A stretch of 64,000 nt of DNA from NCBI RefSeq assembly GCF_041435355.1, contig NZ_CP108442.1, positions 5,454,501 to 5,518,500 of the forward strand, in the 5' to 3' direction. The notes below the pieces were generated by a model that ran no database searches, was not told where the DNA came from, and saw only the letters and a list, made by a program, of their open reading frames with translations. Below are positions 33,760 through 43,335 of the stretch, in pieces (the first letter of the stretch is position 1; every line of letters begins with the position of its first letter). The translations under genes were made by a program, and so were the position numbers. Source of the stretch: Streptomyces sp. NBC_01276. Its GTDB lineage: Bacteria; Actinomycetota; Actinomycetes; Streptomycetales; Streptomycetaceae.

Positions 33760-34573
33760 GTGAGGTCGTTCGATGAGGCGGAACGGGATCTCGGTTCGAT
33801 CCGTCTGCCGAGGTGGGGCAAGGTCGTGCCGTCGGAGGGCGTGGTGCCCTGGCTCGTGGTCGACCCGGAGGGTATGCCGGTAGAGCCCGTTCGGCGGTAC
33901 CTTCGGGACTTTGTCGCCCGGAACCGGCCCGGATCTGTACGCAGTTACGCGTACGCGTAACTGCGGTGGTGGCGGTGGCTGCGCGTTGTTCAGGTCGAGT
34001 GGGACAGGGCAACGTCGGCGGAGGTGCGGGATCTGGTGCTCTGGCTGAAGCAGACGACCAAGCCGCGCAACTCGCCACGTACAAAGTCAGCGTCCACCGC
34101 AGGGACGGTCAACCCGATCACCCGCAAGTGGAACCCCGGAGATCAGTACCAGCCTCGGACGCTTCCTCGACCAGCGGCGAGCGACGCGGCCTGCAGAGGA
34201 GTACCGCGAACCCACGACCGACGAATGGCGCGAGTTCCAGGAACACTTTCACACCCGCAAACTGGAACTCGGCGACTGCGCGCGGCCCTATCGAACCCCG
34301 TGCCAGCATGACCACTCGTGTCTGCGCTGCCCGATGCTGCGGGTTTCCCCCAGGCAGCGGCCCCGGTTGATCGAGATCATCCGCAATCTCGCCGAGCGCA
34401 TCGCAGAAGCGCGGGCGAATGGCTGGCTCGGCGAAGTCCAAGGACTCCAAGTCAGCCTCACCAAGGCCAAGGAGAAGCTTGTCACCCTCGACCGCAGTCT
34501 GGAACGCGGCCGCAGCACCGGCCACAGCGGTCCCACCGACCTCGGCATGCCCGTCATCACCAGACCGCGATGA
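33760..34573 (+). pseudogene. Remnant of a large tyrosine recombinase/integrase
   Basis: A GTG with a perfect AGGAGGAG site begins MRSFDEAERDLGSIRLPRWG and continues as an integrase N-terminus (PVRRYLRDFVARNRPGSVRS). A TAA at 33958 interrupts the frame, after which the same frame resumes with LRWWRWLRVV and ends about residue 130 (KWNPGDQYQPRT). The 3' part, in another frame from about 34142, matches the typical C-terminus of roughly 700-residue streptomycete site-specific integrases: PCQHDHSCLRCPMLRVSP, RPRLIEIIRNLAERIAEA, GWLGEVQGLQVSLTKAKEKL. The catalytic middle (R...HxxR...Y) is missing. So the gene has a nonsense codon plus a large internal deletion and cannot be active. Confidence 0.8.
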
Positions 34574-34611
34574 TGGGTTTGCCCAAGCGCGCGCCCGCTG
34601 GCTCGGAGGAG

Positions 34612-35211
34612 TTATGCGAGGAAGTTCTGCCAGAATGCGACGGTCGCTCTCGGGTTGCAATCGTTAGGGGTGTGTGCGCTGAAATCGTCGAATTCGTGGT
34701 TGATGTAGTCGGCCAGGTCAGCACCGTAGTAGACGATGTCGGTTCCCCAGATCGACAGGACTGGGTGGCCGTGGGACCCCTGGCCGGCGGGCAGGAATCG
34801 ATGCGCGTATACGGGAACGAGCTTTGGCACCCGGTCCAGTAGCGTCTTGGCCTCGCGGACCGCGTCGTCGGCACCTGCTGGCCGCTGTCCCCATCCTGAG
34901 TGCCAGTAGCCATGCTGGACCGCCACGACGATGCCTTCGACCGGCCAGTCAAGATGCTCCCGCAGTTTCGCAGGATCGCCATGACGCCAGTCAGGCCATG
35001 GATTCTCCCAGGTGGCCCCTTCCTCGGGCGGCTGGCTCACCGGCAACCCGGCTGCCAGGAAGGCGCGGTGGTCATCGGCAAACTCGAATCCGTACTCTTC
35101 TTCGATGCGCTGCAACTCGGCGTCGCTCAAGCCGGGCTCTATCTCACAGCAGTCGGCGGCGGCCAGCAGATGCGCGGCCTCTGCCCCCAGCTTCATTCCC
35201 TCAGGCGTCAT
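34612..35211 (-). CDS. SUKH (SMI1/KNR4-like) family protein
   Basis: 199 residues; ATG 35211 or the GTG one codon before. GLSDAELQRIEEEYGFEFAD is the SUKH start, DHRAFLAAGLPVSQPPEEGA with W-x-x-P-W-P-D-W is the second motif, and VLSIWGTDIVYYGADLADYI the third. Many SUKH proteins are immunity factors against secreted nuclease or other polymorphic toxins. No toxin gene is adjacent, so this is an orphan member in the middle of decayed genes, with base composition somewhat less GC-rich than the flanking core genes. It is probably acquired. Confidence 0.85.
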   Translation of the reverse strand: MTPEGMKLGAEAAHLLAAADCCEIEPGLSDAELQRIEEEYGFEFADDHRAFLAAGLPVSQPPEEGATWENPWPDWRHGDPAKLREHLDWPVEGIVVAVQHGYWHSGWGQRPAGADDAVREAKTLLDRVPKLVPVYAHRFLPAGQGSHGHPVLSIWGTDIVYYGADLADYINHEFDDFSAHTPNDCNPRATVAFWQNFLA

Positions 35212-35361
35212 CACACTTCGAACAGTAGCTTCCCGAGTCCCTTCAGGTCAGGCGGGCATTGGGGTCTGTGACCTGGCATGATGCCGACCCGGTGTGGCTC
35301 TACGCCGCAGGCAAGAGGACGCTCTGGCCCCGGCCCCGCCACTGCCCGTAGTCCGGATAAG

Positions 35362-35478
35362 ATCGCCACCGCCCTGGCCGCCGCGCACGTGCGCGGCATC
35401 GTCCACCGGGACGTCAAACCGGGGAACGCGATGCTCACCTCCGCCGGCGTGATCAAGGTCCTGGACTTCGGCTGGTGA
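35362..35478 (+). pseudogene. Fragment of a Hanks-type Ser/Thr kinase
   Basis: About 38 codons that match only the catalytic-loop region of eukaryote-type kinases: [20 protein letters not shown] and IKVLDFG, then a stop. The N-lobe, the activation loop and everything after DFG are missing, and upstream codons are unrelated. A relic. Confidence 0.8.
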
Positions 35479-35560
35479 TGCACCTCCTGGCCGCCTACCG
35501 GCAGCCCCCGTCGCAGCCGCCGGCCGCACCGGGAGCCGTGGACGGCGCGGCGGAGGTGGC

Positions 35561-35911
35561 CGGATACGCGCCGAGGCCGAACGGGACATCAGGGAGCTGC
35601 GGGAGCGGGTCACACGGGACGTGACGGCTGTCCGCGAGAGTGCCGAGAAGCTGCGCGCGGACGCCGAGCGCCGTGCCCGCCAGTTGATGGAGAACACGAA
35701 GCGCCAGGCCGAGGACATCGTCGCCGACGCCAACGCCGATCGGGTCCGCACCGAGTCCGAGCGCGAGCTGGCCGCGCTCACCAAGCGCCGTGACTCCATC
35801 AGCGCCCAGCTGGCCGGCGTCCGGGAGATGCTGGCCCAGCTGACCGGCGCGGCGGGCACGGCCGCCTGGATGCAGGGGGAGGACCGGCCCCCGCCCCAGC
35901 AGACGCGCTGA
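35561..35911 (+). pseudogene. C-terminal fragment of a long coiled-coil (DivIVA/Scy-like) protein
   Basis: Homology begins abruptly with RIRAEAERDIRELRERV and continues through KLRADAERRARQLMENTK and ELAALTKRRDSISAQLAGV to the stop at 35911, with the heptad pattern of streptomycete cytoskeletal or 'cellulose-binding' coiled-coil proteins. The long N-terminal part is absent. An internal GTG could still give a 96-residue peptide, but there is no convincing ribosome binding site. Confidence 0.7.
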
Positions 35912-35966
35912 GGCGGCCCGCCCCCGGAGGGACGGACCGCCTCACGGTCGGATCGGTGCGTACGGC

Positions 35967-38651
35967 CTACAGGCCGTAGCGCTCCCGGGCCTCCTTGATG
36001 GCGGACGCCGGGACCTCGCCGCGACGGGCGAGCTGGGCCAGCGCGGCCACCACGATCGACTGGGCGTCGACACCGAAGTGGCGGCGGGCGCCCTCACGGG
36101 TGTCGGACAGACCGAAGCCGTCCGTACCGAGCGAGGTGTAGTCCTGCTCCACCCACTGGCTGATCTGGTCCGGGACCTGACGCATCCAGTCGGAGACGGC
36201 GAGCACCGGGCTGGTGACACCCTCCAGCGCGCGGGTGACGAACGGGGTGCGGACCTCGCCGCGCAGCAGCGCCTCGTCGCACTCCAGCGCGTCGCGCCGC
36301 AGCTCGCCCCAGGAGGTGGCGGACCAGACGTCGGCGGCCACGTTCCAGTCGGCGGCCAGGAGCTTCTGGGCCTCCAGGATCCAGTGGATCGCCGTACCCG
36401 AGGCCATCAGCTGGATCTTCGGGGCGTCGGCGGCCGGGGCCGCCTCCGCCAGGTCCGCCGCCGTGTTGAAGCGGTACAGGCCCTTGAGGATGCCTTCCTC
36501 GACGCCCTCGGGCATCGCCGGCTGCACCTTCGGCTCGTTGTAGACCGTGAGGTAGTAGAAGACGTCCTCGGGCTGCTCGCCGTACATCCGGCGCAGACCG
36601 TCCTTGACGATCACCGCGATCTCGTACGCGAAGGCCGGGTCGTAGTTGAGCGACGCCGGGTTCGTGGACGCGATCAGGTGCGAGTGGCCGTCCGCGTGCT
36701 GCAGGCCCTCACCGGTCAGCGTGGTGCGACCGGCGGTGGCGCCGACGATGAAGCCCTTGCCGAGCTGGTCGGCGAGCTGCCACATCTGGTCGGCGGTGCG
36801 CTGCCAGCCGAACATCGAGTAGAAGATGTAGAACGGGATCATCGGCTCGCCGTGCGTCGCGTACGACGTGCAGGCGGCGATGAAGTCGGCCATGGCGCCG
36901 GCCTCGGTGATCCCCTCGTTGAGGATCTGGCCGTCCTTGGCTTCCTTGTAGTACATCAGCTGGTCGCGGTCGACCGGCTCGTACGTCTGGCCCAGCGGCG
37001 AGTAGATGCCGGCGGACGGGAAGAGGGACTCCATACCGAAGGTACGGGCCTCGTCGGGGACGATCGGCACCCAGCGCTTGCCGGTCTCCTTGTCCCGCAT
37101 CAGGTCCTTGACGAGGCGGACGAAGGCCATGGTGGTGGCCATCTCCTGCTTGCCGGAGCCCTTGAGCAGCGGGGCGAAGGAGCGGTCGGCCGGGGCGGGC
37201 AGGGCCACGTGGTGGACCTTGCGGGCCGGGGCGGGGCCGCCGAGGGCCGCGCGGCGCTCGTTGAGGTACCGCACCTCGGGGCTGTCCGCGCCCGGGTGGC
37301 CGTACGGGACCTTGCCGTCGGCGAAGGCGCTGTCCGGGATCGGGAGGCCAAGGAGGTCGCGCATGTCCTTGAACTCGTCGATCGTCAGCTTCTTCATCTG
37401 GTGGTTCGCGTTCTTCGACTCGAACCCGGCGCCCAGCGTGTAGCCCTTGACGGTCTGCGCGAGGATGACCGTCGGCGCACCCTTGTGCTCCAGGGCGGCC
37501 TTGTACGCGGCGTAGACCTTGCGGGGCTCGTGGCCGCCGCGGGAGCTGTGGAAGCACTCGGCGATCTTCGCGTCGGACAGCAGGCCGCCCAGGGCGACGA
37601 GCTCGGCGTTGGCGCCGAAGAAGTGCTGGCGGATGTAGGCCACGTCGCGGGTCGCGTACGTCTGGAACTGCGCGTCCGGTACCTCGCGCAGGCGGCGTAC
37701 CAGGGCGCCCGTGGTGTCGAGCTGGAAGAGCTCGTCCCAGGCGGAGCCCCACAGGGACTTGATGACGTTCCAGCCGGCGCCGCGGAACTGGGCTTCCAGC
37801 TCCTGGACGACGCGGAAGTTCGCGCGGACCGGACCGTCGAGGCGCTGCAGGTTGCAGTTGATGACGAAGGTCAGGTTGTCGAGCCGCTCGCGGGAGGCGA
37901 GGGCCAGTGCGGCGGTCGACTCGGGCTCGTCCATCTCGCCGTCGCCCAGGAAGGCCCAGACGTGCGAGTTGGCGGTGTCCTTGATGCTCCGGTTCTGCAG
38001 GTAGCGGTTGAAGCGCGCCTGGTAGATCGCGGAGAGCGGGCCGAGGCCCATGGAGACCGTGGGGAACTCCCACAGCCACGGCAGGCGCCGCGGGTGCGGG
38101 TAGGACGGCAGGCCGTTGCCGCCGGACTCCTGGCGGAAGTTGTCGAGCTGCTGCTCGGAGATGCGCCCGTCGAGGAAGGCGCGGGCGTAGATGCCGGGGG
38201 AGGCGTGGCCCTGGATGTAGAGCTGGTCGCCCGATCCGTCGGCCTCCTTCCCGCGGAAGAAGTGCTGGAAGCCGGTCTCGTAGAGCCACGCGGCGGAGGC
38301 GAAGGTGGCGATGTGGCCGCCGACGCCGTACTTGGAGCCGCGGGTCACCATGGCGGCCGCGTTCCAGCGGTTCCAGGCGGTGATCCTGGCTTCCATCGCC
38401 TCGTCACCGGGGAACTCCGGCTCCGCGGCGGTGGGGATGGTGTTGACGTAGTCCGTCTCCAGCAGCTTCGGCAGGGCGAGGCCGGCGGCCTCGGCGTGCT
38501 GGAGGGTGCGGCGGAGCAGGTATTCGGCGCGGCGCGTACCGGCGGCCTGTGCGACGGCGTCGAGCGAGGCCGCCCATTCGGCGGTCTCCTCGGTGTCGCG
38601 GTCCGGGAGCTGGTCGAGCTCGCTCGGAAGCTTTCCTACGGGGTCGGACAT
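35967..38651 (-). CDS. aceE: Pyruvate dehydrogenase E1 component (homodimeric)
   Basis: 894 residues, ThDP-dependent decarboxylation of pyruvate and transfer of the acetyl group to lipoyl-E2. Seen: [20 protein letters not shown], the ThDP motif [67 protein letters not shown] and [13 protein letters not shown]. The length is that of the AceE type, not the E1 alpha/beta type. Not adjacent to an E2 gene; the E2 (sucB) and E3 (lpd) genes follow on the same strand after a GntR gene, separated by terminators. A TGATCGATCA palindrome lies 109-125 bases upstream of the start. Confidence 0.97.
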   Translation of the reverse strand: MSDPVGKLPSELDQLPDRDTEETAEWAASLDAVAQAAGTRRAEYLLRRTLQHAEAAGLALPKLLETDYVNTIPTAAEPEFPGDEAMEARITAWNRWNAAAMVTRGSKYGVGGHIATFASAAWLYETGFQHFFRGKEADGSGDQLYIQGHASPGIYARAFLDGRISEQQLDNFRQESGGNGLPSYPHPRRLPWLWEFPTVSMGLGPLSAIYQARFNRYLQNRSIKDTANSHVWAFLGDGEMDEPESTAALALASRERLDNLTFVINCNLQRLDGPVRANFRVVQELEAQFRGAGWNVIKSLWGSAWDELFQLDTTGALVRRLREVPDAQFQTYATRDVAYIRQHFFGANAELVALGGLLSDAKIAECFHSSRGGHEPRKVYAAYKAALEHKGAPTVILAQTVKGYTLGAGFESKNANHQMKKLTIDEFKDMRDLLGLPIPDSAFADGKVPYGHPGADSPEVRYLNERRAALGGPAPARKVHHVALPAPADRSFAPLLKGSGKQEMATTMAFVRLVKDLMRDKETGKRWVPIVPDEARTFGMESLFPSAGIYSPLGQTYEPVDRDQLMYYKEAKDGQILNEGITEAGAMADFIAACTSYATHGEPMIPFYIFYSMFGWQRTADQMWQLADQLGKGFIVGATAGRTTLTGEGLQHADGHSHLIASTNPASLNYDPAFAYEIAVIVKDGLRRMYGEQPEDVFYYLTVYNEPKVQPAMPEGVEEGILKGLYRFNTAADLAEAAPAADAPKIQLMASGTAIHWILEAQKLLAADWNVAADVWSATSWGELRRDALECDEALLRGEVRTPFVTRALEGVTSPVLAVSDWMRQVPDQISQWVEQDYTSLGTDGFGLSDTREGARRHFGVDAQSIVVAALAQLARRGEVPASAIKEARERYGL

Positions 38652-38759
38652 CGGTGTGCGCCGCCTTCCGGACAAAGGAGAGGAGGTGGTGATCAAACAC
38701 CCTGACGGGCAGGACAGGGTCGATGGACCCGGGTGGGGTCCGCGTCGACTGTAAAGCGC

Positions 38760-38776
38760 TGATCGATGATCGATCA
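38760..38776 (-). promoter_or_regulatory. Palindromic operator candidate upstream of aceE
   Basis: TGATCGATGATCGATCA contains the odd palindrome GATCGAT-G-ATCGATC and one full TGATCGATCA (38767-38776). It is in an AT-rich stretch (ATAAAAG, AATAAATG) unlike the surroundings, the natural position for a promoter/operator of aceE. The GntR-family regulator encoded 215 bases away is the obvious candidate ligand. Confidence 0.6.
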
Positions 38777-38943
38777 AATAAAAGTGGCGAATAAATGTCA
38801 CTACGCCAAAAGTCGGCACCGGGTGCCATGAATTCAGGCACCCGGTGCCCATGGGACGAGTACACGAGCGAGCCCTAGCGGTTCTCTGGCGATCTGCTAA
38901 AAGCCGCAGGTCAGAGGGTGTTCCCCAAGGTACGGAAACCGGG

Positions 38944-38964
38944 CGCCCCGGGGAGCCCGGGGCG
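38944..38964 (-). terminator. Terminator of the gntR gene
   Basis: A 9-bp stem (CGCCCCGGG) with a three-base loop, 27 bases after the stop of the GntR gene. Confidence 0.6.
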
Positions 38965-38990
38965 GGCCGCGCACCCCTCGCGGAAAAGGC

Positions 38991-39617
38991 TCAGGCGCGC
39001 GGTGCGCAGCCCAGCACGTGCCGCTTCACGAGCAGTCCGATGTCCGGATCCTGACTGCGGAAGGCCGCCACGAGGGCCTCGTGCTCCTCCGCGTAGGACT
39101 TCTGGACCGTACCCAGCCAGCGGATGGACAGGGCCGTGAACACCTCGATGCCCAGGCTCTCCCAGGTGTGCAGCAGCACGCTGTTCCCGGCCGCCCGCAC
39201 CATCTCGCGGTGGAAGCCCACGGTGTGCCGCACCTGCGCCGTGCCGTCCTCGCTGCGGTCCGCCTCCCACAGGGCGGCCACGTGCGGCTCCAGGGCCGTG
39301 CAGTCGGCCGCCAGCCGCGGGGCGGCCAGCTCGGCCGCGATCTGCTCCAGACCGGCCCGGACCGGGTAGATCTCCTCCAGGTCGGCCGCGGAGAGGTTCC
39401 GTACGCGGACGCCCTTGTTCGGCGCCGACTCGATCAGCCGCAGTGTCTCCAGCTCGCGCAGGGCCTCCCGCACGGGCGTCTGGCTGACCTCCAGCTCGAC
39501 CGCGATCCGCCGCTCGACGATCCGCTCGCCGGGCTTCCAGCGGCCGCTGACGATCCCCTCCACGATGTGCTCGCGGATCTGCTCGCGCAGCGAGTGCACG
39601 ACGGGTGGGGTGATCAT
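38991..39617 (-). CDS. GntR family regulator, FCD subfamily
   Basis: 208 residues from ATG 39617 (GGAGT upstream). REQIREHIVEGIVSGRWKPG and TPVREALRELETLRLIE form the winged helix of GntR proteins; from about 85 the all-helical FCD ligand domain follows with DLEEIYPVRAGLEQIAAELA, the metal/acid-binding His residues in HTVGFHREMVRAAGN and HEALVAAFRSQDPDIGLLV. FCD regulators sense organic acids such as pyruvate, lactate or citrate. Position between aceE and sucB suggests it controls one or both. Confidence 0.88.
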   Translation of the reverse strand: MITPPVVHSLREQIREHIVEGIVSGRWKPGERIVERRIAVELEVSQTPVREALRELETLRLIESAPNKGVRVRNLSAADLEEIYPVRAGLEQIAAELAAPRLAADCTALEPHVAALWEADRSEDGTAQVRHTVGFHREMVRAAGNSVLLHTWESLGIEVFTALSIRWLGTVQKSYAEEHEALVAAFRSQDPDIGLLVKRHVLGCAPRA

Positions 39618-39732
39618 CGGCGTTTCAACTCCTGTAGGGGCACGCGGGGCCTGATGCGTAGACAATACGGCGGTCGTGGCCTGCTGCGATGCGTTCCCGG
39701 TCAGGGACGCCGGGTGAGGCTCGTTACAACGA

Positions 39733-39770
39733 CGGCGCCCCCGCCCGGACGGATCCGGACGGGGGCGCCG
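39733..39770 (-). terminator. Terminator of sucB
   Basis: Stem CGGCGCCCCC/GGGGGCGCCG with an inner second stem CCGGA/TCCGG, 31 bases after the sucB stop. Confidence 0.75.
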
Positions 39771-39800
39771 CCAGCGGCAGCCGGGGCTGCGCGCGGGGCC

Positions 39801-41579
39801 TTACAGGCCGAGCTCGACCTCGAACTCGCCGGCTTCGAGGATCGCCTTGACCGCCGAGAGGTACCGGGCCGCGTCCGCGCCGTCCACCAGGCGGTGGTCG
39901 TAGGACAGGGTCAGGTACGTCATGTCGCGGACGCCGATGACGGTGCCCTCGGGGGTCTCGATGACCATGGGGCGCTTGACCGTCGCGCCGATGCCCAGGA
40001 TGGCGACCTGGTTCGGGGGCACGATGACGGTGTCGAACAGCGCACCGCGCGAGCCGGTGTTGCTGATGGTGAAGGTCGCGCCCGACAGCTCGTCCGGCGT
40101 GATCTTGTTGCCGCGGACCTTGGAGGCCAGGTCGGCGGTCGCCTTGGAGATGCCCGCCAGGTTGAGGTCACCGGCACCCTTGATGACCGGGGTCATCAGG
40201 CCCTTCTCGGAGTCCACGGCGATGCCGATGTTCTCCGAGTCGAAGTAGGTGATGGTGCCCTCGTCGTCGTTGATCCGGGCGTTGACGACCGCGTGGGCCT
40301 TCAGCGCCTGGGCGGCGGCCTTGACGAAGAACGGCATCGGGGACAGCTTGACGCCCTCACGGGCGAGGAAGCCGGCCTTGGCCTGCTCGCGCAGCTTCAT
40401 GATCTTGGTGATGTCCACCTCGACCACGGAGCTGAGCTGCGCCTGCGAGTGCAGGGCCTTCATCATGTTGTCGCCGATGACCTTGCGCATGCGGGTCATC
40501 TTGACGGTCTGACCGCGCAGCTCGGACACCGCGGCGGCCGGAGCCTTCGCGGCCGGAGCGGCGGCCGGGGCCGGGGCGGCAGCGGCGGCCTTGGCGGCCT
40601 CGGCGGCGGCCAGGACGTCCTGCTTGCGGATGCGGCCACCGACACCGGTGCCCGAAACCGTGGACAGGTTGACGCCGGACTCCGAGGCGAGCTTGCGCAC
40701 CAGCGGGGTCACGTACGCGCCCTCGTCACCGGCGGAGACCGGGGTGACGGGAGCGGCGGCGACGGGAGCCGGAGCGGCGACCGGGGCCGGAGCGGCGACC
40801 GGGGCCGGAGCGGCCACGGGGGCCGGAGCGGCGACCGGGGCGGCCGGGGCGACCGGAGCCGGGGCGGCGACCGGAGCGGGGGCGACCGGAGCCGGAGCGG
40901 CCGGGGCCGGGGCGGCAACCGGAGCCGGAGCGGCGGCGGCCGGGGCGGCGGCCGGAGCCGCACCCGCGACGCCGATGACGGCCAGACGGGCGCCGACCTC
41001 GGCGGTCTCGTCCTCGCCGACCAGGATTTCCAGCAGGGTGCCGGAGACCGGGGCGGGGATCTCGGTGTCGACCTTGTCGGTCGAGACCTCCAGCAGCGGC
41101 TCGTCGGCCTCGACCGACTCGCCGACGGCCTTCAGCCAGCGGGTGACGGTGCCCTCGGTGACGGACTCGCCCAGGGCGGGGAGCACGACATCGGTGCCGG
41201 ACGCGGCCGGGGCGGCGGCGGGGGCGGGGGCCTCGGCCGGTGCGGGGGCGGCCGGGGCCTCGGCCACCGGGGCCGGAGCCGCCGGGGTCTCGGCCACGAC
41301 CGTCTCGGCGGCCGGAGCGGCGGCCGGGGCCGGGGCGCCGGAGCCGTCGTCGATGACGGCGAGCTCGGCGCCGACCTCGACGGTCTCGTCCTCGGCGACC
41401 TTGATGGAGGCCAGGATGCCGGAGACGGGCGACGGGATCTCGGTGTCGACCTTGTCGGTCGAGACCTCGAGCAGCGGCTCGTCGGCCTCGACGCGCTCGC
41501 CCTCGGCCTTCAGCCAGCGGGTGACAGTGCCCTCGGTGACGCTCTCACCGAGCGCCGGAAGGGTTACGGAAACCGACAT
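39801..41579 (-). CDS. sucB: Dihydrolipoamide acyltransferase (E2), two lipoyl domains
   Basis: 592 residues. Two lipoyl domains, each with the lipoyl-lysine motif STDKVDTEI (around residues 42 and 165), joined by long Ala/Pro linkers; the second linker is a run of [12 protein letters not shown] units of about 100 residues. Then the peripheral subunit-binding domain ([29 protein letters not shown]) and the catalytic acyltransferase domain ending in [16 protein letters not shown] with the active-site His and Asp. In actinobacteria this E2 serves pyruvate dehydrogenase (with AceE) and, via OdhA, 2-oxoglutarate dehydrogenase. lpd is 57 bases upstream, so both are probably one transcript. Confidence 0.95.
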   Translation of the reverse strand: MSVSVTLPALGESVTEGTVTRWLKAEGERVEADEPLLEVSTDKVDTEIPSPVSGILASIKVAEDETVEVGAELAVIDDGSGAPAPAAAPAAETVVAETPAAPAPVAEAPAAPAPAEAPAPAAAPAASGTDVVLPALGESVTEGTVTRWLKAVGESVEADEPLLEVSTDKVDTEIPAPVSGTLLEILVGEDETAEVGARLAVIGVAGAAPAAAPAAAAPAPVAAPAPAAPAPVAPAPVAAPAPVAPAAPVAAPAPVAAPAPVAAPAPVAAPAPVAAAPVTPVSAGDEGAYVTPLVRKLASESGVNLSTVSGTGVGGRIRKQDVLAAAEAAKAAAAAPAPAAAPAAKAPAAAVSELRGQTVKMTRMRKVIGDNMMKALHSQAQLSSVVEVDITKIMKLREQAKAGFLAREGVKLSPMPFFVKAAAQALKAHAVVNARINDDEGTITYFDSENIGIAVDSEKGLMTPVIKGAGDLNLAGISKATADLASKVRGNKITPDELSGATFTISNTGSRGALFDTVIVPPNQVAILGIGATVKRPMVIETPEGTVIGVRDMTYLTLSYDHRLVDGADAARYLSAVKAILEAGEFEVELGL

Positions 41580-41636
41580 GGTTTCTGTTGCTCCTAACGA
41601 AAGTGCGGAAGTGGTCGTCGCGCCCGTGACTGTGGA

Positions 41637-43025
41637 TTAGTCGTGTGCGTGAAGCGGCTTGCCGGCCAGGGCCAGGTGGGCCTCGCCGAGGGCCTCGTTC
41701 TGGGTCGGGTGCGCGTGGATGAGCTGCGCGACCTCGGCAGGCAGGGCCTCCCAGTTGTAGATCAGCTGGGCTTCGCCGACCTGCTCGCCCATGCGGTCAC
41801 CGACCATGTGGACGCCGACCACGGCACCGTCCTTGACCTGGACGAGCTTGATCTCGCCCGCGGTCTTCAGGATCTTGCTCTTGCCGTTGCCCGCCAGGTT
41901 GTACTTCAGGGCCACGACCTTGTCCGCCCCGTAGATCTCCTTGGCCTTGGCCTCGGTGATGCCGACGGAGGCGACCTCGGGGTGGCAGTAGGTGACGCGC
42001 GGGACACCGTCGTAGTCGATCGGGACCGGCTTGAGGCCGGCCAGACGCTCCGCGACGAGGATGCCCTCGGCGAAGCCGACGTGCGCGAGCTGGAGGGTCG
42101 GGACGAGGTCACCGACGGCCGAGATGGTCGGCACGTTGGTCTGCATGTACTCGTCGACCAGGACGTAGCCGCGGTCCATCGCGACGCCCTGCTCCTCGTA
42201 GCCCAGGCCCTGCGAGACGGGGCCGCGGCCGATGGCCACCAGCAGCACCTCGGCCTCGAAGGTCTTGCCGTCCGCGAGGGTGACGCGCACACCGGTCTCG
42301 GTGTACTCGGCCTTCTCGAAGAAGGTGCCGAGGTTGAACTTGATGCCGCGCTTGCGGAAGGCGCGCTCGAGGATCTTCGAGCTGTTCTCGTCCTCGACCG
42401 GGACGAGGTGCTTGAGGCCCTCGATGACCGTGACGTCGGTGCCGAAGGACTTCCACGCCGAGGCGAACTCGACGCCGATGACGCCGCCGCCCAGGATGAT
42501 CGCGGACTCGGGCACGCGGTCCAGGACCAGCGCGTGGTCCGAGGAGATGATCCGGTTGCCGTCGATGTCCAGGCCCGGCAGCGACTTCGGCACGGAGCCG
42601 GTCGCCAGCAGGACGTGGCGGGCCTGGATGCGCTGCCCGTTCACGTCGACGGACGTCGGGGAGGAGAGGCGTCCCTCACCCTCGATGTAGGTGACCTTGC
42701 GGGAGGCGACCAGCCCCTGCAGGCCCTTGTAGAGGCCGGAGATGACCTCGTCCTTGTACTTGTGCACACCGGCGATGTCGATGCCCTCGAAAGAGGTCTT
42801 GACACCGAACTGTCCGGCTTCGCGAGCCTGGTCCGCGACCTCGCCGGCGTGGAGCAGAGCCTTCGTGGGGATGCAGCCGTTGTGCAGGCAGGTGCCGCCG
42901 AGCTTGTTCTTCTCGATCAGCGCAACGTCGAGACCCAGCTGGGATGCGCGCAGAGCCGCGGCGTAACCGCCACTGCCACCGCCGAGGATCACTAGGTCGA
43001 AAACGGTGCTGGCGTCGTTCGCCAC
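41637..43025 (-). CDS. lpd: Dihydrolipoyl dehydrogenase (E3)
   Basis: 462 residues from the GTG at 43025, with GGAGG six bases upstream. Reoxidises dihydrolipoamide of E2 with NAD+. FAD motif LVILGGGSGGYAAALRAS, redox-active disulfide GGTCLHNGCIPTKALLH, NAD motif ILGGGVIGVEFASAW, second FAD motif ISAVGDLVPTLQLAHVG, and the catalytic His-Glu pair in HAHPTQNEALGEAH. The stop lies 57 bases before sucB. Confidence 0.97.
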   Translation of the reverse strand: MANDASTVFDLVILGGGSGGYAAALRASQLGLDVALIEKNKLGGTCLHNGCIPTKALLHAGEVADQAREAGQFGVKTSFEGIDIAGVHKYKDEVISGLYKGLQGLVASRKVTYIEGEGRLSSPTSVDVNGQRIQARHVLLATGSVPKSLPGLDIDGNRIISSDHALVLDRVPESAIILGGGVIGVEFASAWKSFGTDVTVIEGLKHLVPVEDENSSKILERAFRKRGIKFNLGTFFEKAEYTETGVRVTLADGKTFEAEVLLVAIGRGPVSQGLGYEEQGVAMDRGYVLVDEYMQTNVPTISAVGDLVPTLQLAHVGFAEGILVAERLAGLKPVPIDYDGVPRVTYCHPEVASVGITEAKAKEIYGADKVVALKYNLAGNGKSKILKTAGEIKLVQVKDGAVVGVHMVGDRMGEQVGEAQLIYNWEALPAEVAQLIHAHPTQNEALGEAHLALAGKPLHAHD

Positions 43026-43263
43026 GTCACGTCCTCCATGCATGTGCGCCGAGCACCGGTCCTCTGTGACCGGGCGGCGGCTGGTAATCGGCCGCTTGTT
43101 TCTTCGGCCCTGTGGTGGGGGCCCTGTCCTGCCGAGAACCCATCTTCGCATTTGTCGGGGGAACGCGGGACGCCGGGCCCCGGGTGTGCACGGTCGTTCT
43201 GCCCGAAGTAGGGGTTACCGCGGCGTAGAAACCTACTGATCCTCAAGGTTTCTTCCAGAGCGA
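43026..43263. other. Leader region of lpd
   Basis: 238 bases without a gene between the lpd start and the pepA terminator. Contains no palindrome like that upstream of aceE. It is the presumed promoter region of the lpd-sucB unit. Confidence 0.4.
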
Positions 43264-43300
43264 ACGCGCCCCGGACCCGTGACCGGGTTCCGGGGCGCGT
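43264..43300 (-). terminator. Terminator of pepA
   Basis: A 16-bp stem with a single bulged T (ACGCGCCCCGGACCCG), 35 bases after the pepA stop. Confidence 0.75.
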
Positions 43301-43335
43301 CGCGTCTCACAGGACGTGTCTCACGGGGTGGTGCG

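Noticed and set aside
35278..35478. Intact 66-codon gene
   Set aside because: Only the last part matches anything (kinase catalytic loop and DFG); the first 28 codons are unrelated and there is no ribosome binding site, so it was called a kinase fragment.
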